Of a stretch of DNA of 16,541 bases, positions 1 to 5,590 are shown one piece after another. A model generated the notes under the pieces. It was not told the DNA's origin. It saw nothing but the letters and a program-made list of their open reading frames with translations, and did not search any database. Both the position numbers and the translations under genes were made by a program. The DNA lies in contig JADJGZ010000051.1 in assembly GCA_016707785.1 (NCBI GenBank), forward strand, positions 1 to 16,541, in the 5' to 3' direction. Numbering within the stretch: position 1 is the first letter of the stretch; each line of letters begins with the position of its first letter. The stretch comes from Bacteroidales bacterium (GTDB taxonomy: Bacteria; Bacteroidota; Bacteroidia; Bacteroidales; UBA4417).

Positions 1-70
1 CCCTCCATTTATACTGACTCTGCAATCACACCGGTTTGCAATATCATTGCTAATCAGCATAAATGGAGGG
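1..70. repeat. 12-bp perfect inverted repeat, 46-nt spacer
   Basis: CCCTCCATTTAT at 1-12 is the exact reverse complement of ATAAATGGAGGG at 59-70. No T-tract follows either arm, so it is not a typical intrinsic terminator. Because it begins at the window edge, the arms may continue upstream. It could be one end of a small repeat element or a cruciform or operator-like site; function unknown. Confidence 0.5.
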
Positions 71-123
71 GATCCAATCGAATGAATTCAAAGAACGGCT
101 ATGATATGCCTGGTTTGTCTGTA

Positions 124-150
124 CAACGGTTTGAACTGTTAATACCGTTG
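124..150. repeat. 7-bp perfect hairpin downstream of the small minus-strand gene
   Basis: CAACGGT (124-130) and ACCGTTG (144-150) can form a 7-bp stem with a 13-nt loop. It lies just past the 3' end of the minus-strand gene that stops at 176. Read on the minus strand no U-tract follows, so it is a weak terminator candidate at best. On the plus strand T-rich sequence follows at 161-177. Confidence 0.3.
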
Positions 151-175
151 AAATGTTCAGTCTTTTCAGTAGTTT

Positions 176-400
176 TTAGTTTTTATGGGCTAAATAAATA
201 GCACCCATCACAAGAAAAATGCTAACTCCGCTTCCTAATGGGGCCGACGGGGCTTTTTCAGCTCCATTCGAACTTTGACCACTGCTGTTTAATCCCGGAG
301 GCGGTGAGGAAGGTTGTGCCATGAGGCTGTGAATATTGAGAAAACACAGCAACATTGTAAATAAAAAAACAGGCAGAAAGAAATGGGTAAGTCTTTTCAT
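176..400 (-). CDS. small secreted protein with C-terminal membrane anchor
   Basis: A protein of about 74 residues if translation starts at the ATG at 400-398. I prefer this start because it opens directly into a signal peptide (MKRLTHFF, then a hydrophobic stretch ending LMAQ); the ATG at 427 only adds a polar leader. After the likely cleavage site comes a Pro/Ser/Gly-rich linker (PSSPPPGLNSSG) and then APLGSGVSIFLVMGAIYLA, a single hydrophobic segment ending in HKN. This layout of signal peptide, proline-rich spacer and short glycine-containing C-terminal helix with a basic tail recurs in small Bacteroidota proteins of unknown role. No enzymatic motif is present. No Shine-Dalgarno sequence precedes it and the upstream region holds no clear promoter. 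It stands alone, so context gives no function. Confidence 0.55.
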   Translation of the reverse strand: MKRLTHFFLPVFLFTMLLCFLNIHSLMAQPSSPPPGLNSSGQSSNGAEKAPSAPLGSGVSIFLVMGAIYLAHKN

Positions 401-838
401 TTTTGGGGTTTTTGGTTTGTAAATCATAGAGATGTTTAATTAAATCAGTTCCCTGCATATCCGGGAGTGGTTGTAGCGATCGTAAAAAGTTTAGTAAAAA
501 AGCAGGATTGCAGCTTCTGATGAGAATGGGTGTATGCACGAAGAAAATGTGCAGGAGAGTATTTTTGATTGACAGGCATCCCTCTAATAATTGGAATGCC
601 AGTCAATCAAAAATTCAATTTGTTTAAGTTTAACTCTACTTTTCCAGTACTTATGAAACCTTCCCTGGAATTGTCAAAGGTAGATTACCTGATAATCATA
701 GGACTTACATAATTTCATGGCAGAATTACATAATTCACTTATTAATAGTCGAATAACATAGGCAAGCGGAGTAATTGAATTGAAGTTCTATTTATGCTTT
801 CAGACACACAGGCTAATGGAACAGAATTTCCGGCATGA
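401..838. other. gene-free stretch
   Basis: I see no convincing gene between the small minus-strand gene and the hicBA promoter. A 93-residue open frame on the minus strand (258-539) overlaps the real small gene, has no recognisable domain and is rejected. The only structure is the inverted repeat at 562-613. Confidence 0.5.
562..613. repeat. long inverted repeat, 18-bp arms
   Basis: Left arm TTTTTGATTGACAGGCAT (562-579) and right arm ATGCCAGTCAATCAAAAA (596-613) pair at 17 of 18 positions, with one A-A mismatch, around a 16-nt loop. The T-run lies before the stem and the A-run after it on both strands, the reverse of an intrinsic terminator. It is more like a small palindromic repeat element or a protein-binding cruciform. 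No gene touches it. Confidence 0.6.
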
Positions 839-872
839 TTTGCAAACAACGTTCACTTTACTATTACATTTG
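839..872 (+). promoter_or_regulatory. Bacteroidota-type promoter for hicBA
   Basis: TTTG at 839-842 and TACATTTG at 865-872 match the -33 (TTTG/TTG) and -7 (TAnnTTTG) elements of Bacteroidota housekeeping promoters, with a 22-bp spacer. Transcription would start some 45 bases before the hicB start codon. HicB-type antitoxins usually autoregulate, but I see no clear palindrome overlapping this promoter. Confidence 0.5.
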
Positions 873-922
873 TGAAGTTTCTTTATTATAATCGTGATGC
901 TTCCCATTAAACAAGTTAAATT

Positions 923-1306
923 ATGACACCAGAAGGTCTGATATCAGGAACTTGGAAAAATGATAATAAAGCCATTAAGTTCAATCTCCCTTTAATAATT
1001 TTCGAGGAAGATGGTTCTCAGATTGTTTATTGTCCGGCATTGGATGTTTCAGGATATGGTGAGGATGAAAAAGAAGCCATAGAATCATTCCAGGTATGCC
1101 TGGGTGAATTTCTTCTTTATACTGTTCACAAGAAAACCTTTCATAGCGAACTTCAGCGACTGGGTTGGAAGCTAAAAAAGAGTGGTCATAAACCAATGAT
1201 TCCTCCGGATATGGTTAGTTTGCTGGAAAACAATGCCAATTTCAGCAGAATATTCAATAATTTCCCTTTCAGGAAAATTGATAGTCCTATTGAATTGCCT
1301 GCATAA
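923..1306 (+). CDS. hicB: HicB-family antitoxin
   Basis: A 127-residue protein acting as the antitoxin of the HicA toxin encoded next to it. Residues about 20-70 carry the partial RNase H-like HicB fold: a beta-rich start (FNLPLIIFEEDG), then YCPALDVSGYGEDEKEAIES, matching the family pattern of a surface strand followed by a G-x-(T/D)-x-x-E-A helix. The C-terminal 50 residues (GWKLKKSGHKPMIPP through the end) do not look like the ribbon-helix-helix or Xre-type DNA-binding tail of classical HicB; this extended tail is familiar from Bacteroidota pairs. The stop codon shares one base with the hicA start (TAATG), implying translational coupling, and the antitoxin-first order is the reverse of the classical hicAB order. 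The start at 923 gives the full conserved N-terminus and lies 50 bases from a good TAnnTTTG box. Confidence 0.85.
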   Translation: MTPEGLISGTWKNDNKAIKFNLPLIIFEEDGSQIVYCPALDVSGYGEDEKEAIESFQVCLGEFLLYTVHKKTFHSELQRLGWKLKKSGHKPMIPPDMVSLLENNANFSRIFNNFPFRKIDSPIELPA

Positions 1307-1536
1307 TGGGCCGATTGAGCAATATACCCTTGCGGGTTTTCAGGGAATTCCTTGAGTTTAATGGTTTGAAGCCTATCAGAACCAAAGGTGGTCATGAAAT
1401 ATGGGCAGGTAAAAGCCTTCAACGACCTATTGTTCTTCAATCGCATAAGTCACCTGTTCCAGAATTTATTGTCAGGCAGAGCTTACGTGCACTAAACAAG
1501 ACAGAACAGGATTTCATAGATTTTTTCTCCAACTGA
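1306..1536 (+). CDS. hicA: HicA-family mRNA interferase toxin
   Basis: A 76-residue basic protein with the double-stranded-RNA-binding-like HicA fold. Helix 1 (IPLRVFREFLEFNGL) is followed by the strand bearing TKGGHEIW; His30 in GGH is the expected catalytic residue of this ribonuclease family. A second strand (RPIVLQSHKS) follows, then the C-terminal helix (PEFIVRQSLRAL). HicA cleaves mRNA and arrests growth unless bound by HicB. Length is normal for the family (60-90 residues). Translation probably depends on re-initiation from hicB, since the ATG overlaps that gene's stop and no separate ribosome site is visible. The frame is intact, so the toxin is probably active; the pair could stabilise the region or respond to phage or stress, which the sequence cannot decide. 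Confidence 0.87.
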   Translation: MGRLSNIPLRVFREFLEFNGLKPIRTKGGHEIWAGKSLQRPIVLQSHKSPVPEFIVRQSLRALNKTEQDFIDFFSN

Positions 1537-1582
1537 GTTTTTACATTGATTGTGACTGATGGAGGCGTTACAATATTTTCCT

Positions 1583-1623
1583 CTTTTTTTGGATACCAAT
1601 CGAGTGAATATTCCCAAAAAAAG
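1583..1623. repeat. A/T-run inverted repeat after hicA
   Basis: CTTTTTTTGG (1583-1592) pairs with CCAAAAAAAG (1614-1623) around a 21-nt loop, about 50 bases past the hicA stop. It could stop transcription from either side weakly, but it lacks a GC stem followed by a U-tract. The rest of 1537-1692 shows no gene. Confidence 0.35.
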
Positions 1624-1692
1624 GAACTCATAATATATAACACTAAATAAAGAATTTAAAAGTTATCTGACCCAGGATCAATTAGCAAAATG

Positions 1693-1713
1693 AGCCAAAG
1701 GCTTTCCTTTGGA
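1693..1713 (+). repeat. degenerate copy of the 36-bp unit
   Basis: AGCCAAAGGCTTTCCTTTGG at 1693-1712 resembles the first 20 bases of the 36-bp unit duplicated at 1848-1919 (AGCCAAAGGCTCCCCTTTGG there), with two differences. The adjacent AGCAAAAT runs straight into the first heptad array, as the unit's own tail resembles the second heptad. Confidence 0.55.
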
Positions 1714-1790
1714 GCAAAATGCAAAATGCAAAATGCAAAATGAAAAATGAAAAATGCAAAATGAAAAATGAAAAATGAAAAATGAAAAAC
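1714..1790 (+). repeat. heptad tandem array, GCAAAAT/GAAAAAT x11
   Basis: Eleven consecutive 7-base units without interruption: four GCAAAAT, two GAAAAAT, one GCAAAAT, three GAAAAAT and a final GAAAAAC. The mix of two variants suggests stepwise expansion with mutation rather than recent duplication. Because 7 is not a multiple of 3 and no unit makes a stop in some frames, the array creates a spurious Phe/His/Ile-rich open frame on the minus strand; I reject it as a gene. Confidence 0.9.
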
Positions 1791-1846
1791 CCGCCTGACC
1801 GAGGGAATTGTGAGTATATAAGGAAAACTCTTTCAGTCGGGCAGGT
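1789..1846. repeat. palindrome-bounded module, copy 1
   Basis: The module starts with ACCCGCCTGACCGA (1789-1802) and ends with TCAGTCGGGCAGGT (1833-1846). The ends are imperfect inverted repeats: 11 of 14 pairs are Watson-Crick. As RNA from the minus strand two of the remaining pairs become G-U, so the minus-strand transcript would fold better. The 30-base interior is AT-rich and differs from that of copy 2, while the ends are identical. This resembles a REP-like or MITE-like intergenic element. Confidence 0.75.
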
Positions 1847-1847
1847 G

Positions 1848-1919
1848 AGCCAAAGGCTCCCCTTTGGGGCATAAAACATCCGAAGCCAAAGGCTCCCCTT
1901 CGGGGCATTAAACATCCGA
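1848..1919 (+). repeat. 36-bp tandem duplication
   Basis: Two adjacent 36-base units (1848-1883 and 1884-1919) differ at only two positions. Each holds AGCCAAAGGCT, a short palindrome, then CCCCTTTGGGG (CCCCTTCGGGG in the second), another palindrome, and ends in AAACATCCGA. The tail ACATCCGA is the same word as the heptad of the large array that starts at 1977. Confidence 0.85.
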
Positions 1920-1920
1920 C

Positions 1921-1977
1921 ACCCGCCTGACCGATGCATTCTAACTAATAATTGAAAATTCCATCAGTCGGGCAGGT
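1921..1977. repeat. palindrome-bounded module, copy 2
   Basis: The same 14-base ends as copy 1 (1921-1934 and 1964-1977) surround a 29-base AT-rich interior that has diverged from copy 1. Identical ends with unlike interiors suggest that the ends are under constraint or were recently transferred. The right end runs directly into the CATCCGA array. Confidence 0.75.
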
Positions 1978-2132
1978 CCGACATCCGACATCCGACATCC
2001 GACATCCGACATCCGACATCCGACATCCGACATCCGACATCCGACATCCGACATCCGACATCCGACATCCGACATCCGACATCCGACATCCGACATCCGA
2101 CATCCGACATCCGACATCCGACATTCGACATC
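1977..2132 (+). repeat. heptad tandem array, TCCGACA x22
   Basis: Twenty-one perfect units of TCCGACA run from 1977 to 2123, then one unit with a single change (TTCGACA, 2124-2130) and two further bases. Its near-perfect homogeneity implies recent or ongoing expansion by slippage or recombination, unlike the mixed array at 1714. It ends 16 bases before the start codon of the rhodanese-thioredoxin lipoprotein, so unit number could change promoter or leader spacing. Open frames running through it on both strands (repeating HPTSDIR and CRMSDVG) are artefacts of the 21-base reading cycle. Confidence 0.95.
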
Positions 2133-2148
2133 AAAAAAAATTAAGACA

Positions 2149-2898
2149 ATGAACAGAATCATATCCTTTCTCATGGCTCCCATCCTTTTAATTTCTGCTT
2201 GCACTCAGAAGAGCCAAAACAGCAGCATCACTTACATGAATTCAACACAATTCGAAAAGCTGATTGCTTCGGGGAAAGGCATTTTACTGGATGTGCGCAC
2301 CGAAAACGAATTTATGAATGGCCATATAGCCAATGCAGGAATGTTAAATTTTTATGCATCCGATTTTCGCAGTCGCCTTTTGCTTCTTCCTAAAGACGAG
2401 CCCATTTACCTTTACTGTCTCACGGGAAGCAGAAGTAAAGTCGCTGCAGAGATACTGGCTCAAAACGGCTATACCCAGATATATAACCTGCAAAAGGGCA
2501 TCATGGAATGGAACCAGCAAAACCTGCCTCTCGTAAGTGATCCCAACGCTATTCCGGATATGGATAATTATATGCAAACCAATCAGTTTGCTGAATTGAT
2601 GAATTCCGACAAACTTGTATTCATCGACTTTTATGCCCCCTGGTGTAGTCCGTGTATTAAAATGATGCCGATGATTGATGCCATGAAATTGGAATATCTT
2701 GATAAGATACAAATTGTGAAAGTGAATGTTGATGCCAGTCAGGACCTGGTAAAACAAGTGAAACTGGCGGGCGTTCCTTACCTGGCATTGTATTATAAAG
2801 GCGAACTTATATATTCCAAAAATGGTTCAGTGACAAAGGAAGAGCTGACAGCGGTTTTTCAGGAAAATATCAAAAAATACCAGGCAGCAGCTGAATAG
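2149..2898 (+). CDS. rhodanese-thioredoxin fusion lipoprotein
   Basis: A 249-residue two-domain periplasmic protein. Residues 1-18 form a lipoprotein signal peptide ending in the lipobox ISAC, with Cys18 to be lipidated. Residues about 29-127 are a rhodanese domain (LLDVRTENEF, GHI.NA, then YLYCLTGSRS) with its persulfide-forming Cys90 in the active loop. Residues about 140-245 are a thioredoxin domain with the redox pair WCSPC (Cys166, Cys169) and the cis-proline VPY at Pro210. The rhodanese would hold or transfer sulfane sulfur and the thioredoxin could reduce the persulfide or its target, coupling sulfur transfer to disulfide exchange outside the cytoplasm. All active residues are present, so both domains should work. 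The gene is alone on its transcript; no promoter box is recognisable, because the heptad array occupies the leader. The physiological substrate is unknown. Confidence 0.85.
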   Translation: MNRIISFLMAPILLISACTQKSQNSSITYMNSTQFEKLIASGKGILLDVRTENEFMNGHIANAGMLNFYASDFRSRLLLLPKDEPIYLYCLTGSRSKVAAEILAQNGYTQIYNLQKGIMEWNQQNLPLVSDPNAIPDMDNYMQTNQFAELMNSDKLVFIDFYAPWCSPCIKMMPMIDAMKLEYLDKIQIVKVNVDASQDLVKQVKLAGVPYLALYYKGELIYSKNGSVTKEELTAVFQENIKKYQAAAE

Positions 2899-3038
2899 CA
2901 GCATCTAACCGTTTTTCTGTCCATGGATTTGGCTATAGACCTTCCATTTTTGACTTTTCAAAGAAAAACAATTGTTTCTATACGTTTCATTATAAGCAAT
3001 ATAGGTAATATATTTAAAATTAATTAAAATTATCTGGC

Positions 3039-3066
3039 TTTGACACCCTATATTAGTGTATCTTTG
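3039..3066 (+). promoter_or_regulatory. promoter of the TetR/efflux operon
   Basis: TTTG (3039-3042) and TATCTTTG (3059-3066) fit the Bacteroidota -33 and -7 elements, although the 16-bp spacer is a little short. An operator-like palindrome starts at the last base of the -7 box, so a bound repressor would block initiation. Confidence 0.5.
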
Positions 3067-3085
3067 TGAGCGAATGTTCACTTAC
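3066..3085. promoter_or_regulatory. candidate TetR operator 1
   Basis: GTGAGCGAATGTTCAC (3066-3081) is an imperfect palindrome (GTGA...TCAC arms) immediately downstream of the -7 box, followed by TTAC. Bases 3070-3085 match the site at 4163-4178 at 12 of 16 positions, including the identical word TTCACTTAC. Placement over the likely transcription start and repetition at the channel gene make it a good target for the TetR protein encoded just downstream; this is inference. Confidence 0.5.
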
Positions 3086-3157
3086 TGAATTATATTTTGT
3101 TCAACACAGAAGACCTCATTAAGGGAAAAAATTATAAATCAGAATCAGTCAGCTAAT

Positions 3158-3745
3158 ATGGAAATCACAACCCGCCAATTGGAAATTATTGAAGCAGCCG
3201 GCAAAATACTTACGACCTCAGGTGTAAGCGGACTGACAATAAAAAATCTGGCAAAAGAAATGCAGTTTTCTGAAAGTGCCATCTACAGGCATTTTAAAAG
3301 CAAAGAAGAAATTATCATTGCCATGCTTAATTACCTGGCTGATAACATTGACAAGCGATTATCGAATCTGGATGGTTCATTAACTCCTGAGGAAAAATTT
3401 AAAGCATTGTTTGTGGAACAATTCCGGTTTTTTAAACTGAATCCTCATTTTGTCGTTGCAGTTTTCTCTGATGGGCTTATGGAGGAAAGCCAGGTTATAA
3501 ACGAAGCTCTGCTTAAACTCATGAATGTTAAAATCAAACACTTGATGCCTGTCATCATGGACGGTCAGCAAAAAGGTATATTTACAAATGCCATTACTAC
3601 TGACGAACTAATGCATATCATCATGGGAACATTCAAGCTCCAAATGTTCAAATGGCGGATCGCCAATTTTGAATTTGATATTAAAAGAAGTGGTGAAAAT
3701 ATGGTTCATTCAATCCTTACTCTTATCAGAAACAAACAAATATGA
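3158..3745 (+). CDS. TetR/AcrR-family transcriptional regulator
   Basis: A 195-residue regulator, the usual length for the family. The N-terminal helix-turn-helix spans residues about 10-55: helix QLEIIEAAGKIL, then SGLTIKNLAKEM and the recognition helix SESAIYRHFKSKEEI, the classic TetR signature. The remainder is an all-helical ligand-binding and dimerisation domain without a recognisable ligand motif. As first gene of an efflux operon it most likely represses its own promoter and is released by a pump substrate, as AcrR and its relatives do. The stop codon overlaps the next start (ATGA). The start at 3158 leaves a leader of about 90 bases after the promoter, and no alternative upstream ATG is in frame with the domain. 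Confidence 0.88.
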   Translation: MEITTRQLEIIEAAGKILTTSGVSGLTIKNLAKEMQFSESAIYRHFKSKEEIIIAMLNYLADNIDKRLSNLDGSLTPEEKFKALFVEQFRFFKLNPHFVVAVFSDGLMEESQVINEALLKLMNVKIKHLMPVIMDGQQKGIFTNAITTDELMHIIMGTFKLQMFKWRIANFEFDIKRSGENMVHSILTLIRNKQI

Positions 3746-4131
3746 AAAGAACTTTCCTATATATAATAGCCACTTTGTTAGCCGCTTTTGGCTTGTTAAC
3801 CTTATTTCTGAGCAGTTCAGTGATATTCGATCTGTTTGGCATCAGGGCCAGGGAGGGTAATTATGTTCTGTTTGTTGTTTGGGCAAATTTCCTGAGTAGC
3901 ATACTTTATCTTTTTGCTGCTTTTGGTTTTATAACCGCTAAGACATGGACAATTAGGCCATTAGGTATATCGGCAACAATTCTGTTAGTGGCATTTCTAG
4001 GTCTGCTTATCCACGTAAACTCTGGAGGTATTTATGAAACTAAAACCATTGGGGCAATGTTGTTTAGAACGACTCTTACAATTTTGTTTACTGCACTTGC
4101 TTTCTTTATGATTTCAAAAAAAAATAAATAA
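3742..4131 (+). CDS. small four-helix membrane protein, efflux operon
   Basis: A 129-residue hydrophobic protein not assigned to a named family. Four transmembrane segments are visible: about 4-27 (after MKRTF), 40-64 (VLFVVWANFLSSILYLF), 71-91 (LGISATILLVAFLGLLI) and 103-125, ending in the basic tail SKKNK. It has no catalytic motif or signal cleavage site, and the loops are short. It overlaps the TetR gene by ATGA and sits 25 bases before the TolC-like gene, so it is translated with the regulator and probably cotranscribed with the pump. It could be an accessory subunit, a ligand carrier or an unrelated passenger; the sequence does not decide. Confidence 0.75.
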   Translation: MKRTFLYIIATLLAAFGLLTLFLSSSVIFDLFGIRAREGNYVLFVVWANFLSSILYLFAAFGFITAKTWTIRPLGISATILLVAFLGLLIHVNSGGIYETKTIGAMLFRTTLTILFTALAFFMISKKNK

Positions 4132-4156
4132 TACTCACAAAAAAATTTATTTATAT

Positions 4157-5497
4157 ATGTTAGTAAACATTCACTTACGCATATTAAGAGGAACTAGATA
4201 TTTACTGGTTCTAATCACTCTTCTGGCTCCGGCTATTGTTCCGGCACAAACATTCTCATTAAACCAATGCATCGATACCGCATTGATTTATAACAGAAAC
4301 ATCAGATTAGCTCAGCAGGATGGATTGATAGCCAACGAAAAGAACCGCGAAGCTAAAAGCACTTTGTTGCCAAAAATCACCGGTTTTGCCGACTATCGCT
4401 ATTATACTGATCTGCCCTACCAGATCATGCCTCAGGCTGCTTTTGGCGGACCGGAAGGCACCTATAAGGAAATTCAGTTTGGAGTACCTCAGAACCTGAG
4501 TGCCAACCTACAGCTTGCCATGCCATTGTTTAATCCCACAGCGTTGAGCGCAATTAAAAGCACCAGCATTGCAAGTGAACTGTCAGAAATACAAAAACGT
4601 AAAACGGATGAAGATGTAGTATTGGAAGTTTCCAATGCTTACTACAACGCACAGGTGCTGTTAAATCAGCTGGCTTTTATGGATAGCAATATCATAAATA
4701 CCAACAAGCTGGTGCAGACTACAACCTTGCTATACAAGCAGCAGTTAGCCAAAGGCACTGACGTTGACCGGCTAAATTTGCAATTTGAGCAGTTAGCCAC
4801 ACAAAGAAGTACAATTTCTTCTCAACATCAGCAGGTGTTAAACGCGCTTAAATTCCTGATGGGAAAACCAATTTCCGATTCCATCCAGGTTCAGATTAAT
4901 GAAACATCCATTGATGAAACTACTTTTCATCCTAAGACGACTACAGATATATTATTGATTGACAAGAAGATGGAGTTTAGTCTTTCGGAGCTAAGTGGTC
5001 TTAAAAATTCCCGCTTGCCTTCAGTGAATGCTTATGGAGTGTATGGCACCAATGGTTTTGGCACTACCGGAACAAACAGCTTTTTTAATTTCCATCCGAT
5101 AGGTTATGTAGGCGCCCAGCTATCGGTTCCGCTTTTTAATGGAATGGTTACAAAACATAAAATTGATGGAAAAAAGATTGAAGTGAACAAGACGATCATT
5201 CAAAAGGAAATACTAACTGAAAAGGCCAACCTTGACCTGGTGAATGCTGAAATGCAATTCAGTTTAGCAAACACAACAATCGCGACTGTAAATACTCAAG
5301 TAGAACTTGCCAGGAGAATCTATAACAATACTGTATTGCAAAACCAGCAAGGCATGGCAAACATTACAGATTTGCTTCTGGCTGACAATTCCCTGCGCGA
5401 GGCCCAGCAAAATTATATCGTGGCATTAATAAATCTTCGTCGGGCAGAGTTGGAATACAAAAGGGTAACAGGTAACCTGATTGCAAATAAGAAATAA
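4157..5497 (+). CDS. TolC-family outer membrane efflux channel
   Basis: A 446-residue outer membrane protein that forms the exit duct of the tripartite pump. A signal peptide (hydrophobic LLVLITLLAPAIVP, cleavage near PAQ) leads into the mature start FSLNQCIDTALIYNRNIRL, the typical opening of outer membrane efflux proteins. Two long helical repeats follow, each with heptad-like coiled-coil content; the second contains LPSVNAYGVYGTNGFG and a C-terminal helix (NITDLLLADNSLREAQQNY, then LRRAELEYKRVTG) normal for the family. Length is normal (400-500). The first codons overlap an operator-like sequence at 4163-4178. I know of no better start, because the ATG at 4157 gives a plausible charged N-region. 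The adaptor and pump genes follow on the same strand. Confidence 0.88.
   Translation: MLVNIHLRILRGTRYLLVLITLLAPAIVPAQTFSLNQCIDTALIYNRNIRLAQQDGLIANEKNREAKSTLLPKITGFADYRYYTDLPYQIMPQAAFGGPEGTYKEIQFGVPQNLSANLQLAMPLFNPTALSAIKSTSIASELSEIQKRKTDEDVVLEVSNAYYNAQVLLNQLAFMDSNIINTNKLVQTTTLLYKQQLAKGTDVDRLNLQFEQLATQRSTISSQHQQVLNALKFLMGKPISDSIQVQINETSIDETTFHPKTTTDILLIDKKMEFSLSELSGLKNSRLPSVNAYGVYGTNGFGTTGTNSFFNFHPIGYVGAQLSVPLFNGMVTKHKIDGKKIEVNKTIIQKEILTEKANLDLVNAEMQFSLANTTIATVNTQVELARRIYNNTVLQNQQGMANITDLLLADNSLREAQQNYIVALINLRRAELEYKRVTGNLIANKK
4163..4178. promoter_or_regulatory. candidate TetR operator 2
   Basis: GTAAACATTCACTTAC has GTAA...TTAC arms and shares 12 of 16 positions, including TTCACTTAC, with the operator-like site at the TetR promoter. 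It lies inside the first codons of the TolC-like gene, so it could act as a roadblock or control an internal promoter, though no TAnnTTTG box is seen nearby. Confidence 0.4.
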
Positions 5498-5511
5498 GAA
5501 TTTACGATTTT

Positions 5512-5533
5512 ACACTGAGCGAAGCCGAAGTGT
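5512..5533. repeat. dispersed intergenic repeat fragment
   Basis: ACACTGAGCGAAGCCGAAGT, extending to 5533, has ACACT/AGTGT ends and resembles the CTGAGCGnAGTCGAAG repeat that I recall as common between genes in Bacteroidota. Around it, TTTACGATTT and ACGATCTACGAATG look like decayed heptad repeats of the TTTACGA kind. It fills the 93-base gap between the channel and adaptor genes. Confidence 0.4.
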
Positions 5534-5590
5534 TGCGAATGACGATCTACGAATGAATTTAAAATTCACAAATAACAATAAATCAAGCAC

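Noticed and set aside
258..539. 93-residue minus-strand frame
   Set aside because: It overlaps the better supported small secreted protein in another frame and has no recognisable domain or signal.
562..613. Intrinsic terminator
   Set aside because: The T-run precedes and the A-run follows the stem on both strands, the wrong order for a terminator.
850..861. Third TetR operator (GTTCACTTTAC) in the hicBA promoter
   Set aside because: It resembles TTCACTTAC but has an extra T, no second arm, and belongs to an unrelated gene; likely chance.
1678..1939. Two overlapping minus-strand frames rich in Phe, His and Ile
   Set aside because: They translate the other heptad array and palindromic modules; no independent coding evidence.
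1977..2132. CRISPR-like array
   Set aside because: Units are seven bases with no spacers and there are no cas genes; it is a simple tandem repeat.
1941..2204. Open frames through the heptad array on both strands (repeating seven-residue peptides)
   Set aside because: They arise because a seven-base unit gives a stop-free 21-base cycle. Composition is purely repetitive, and neither frame has a signal or domain.
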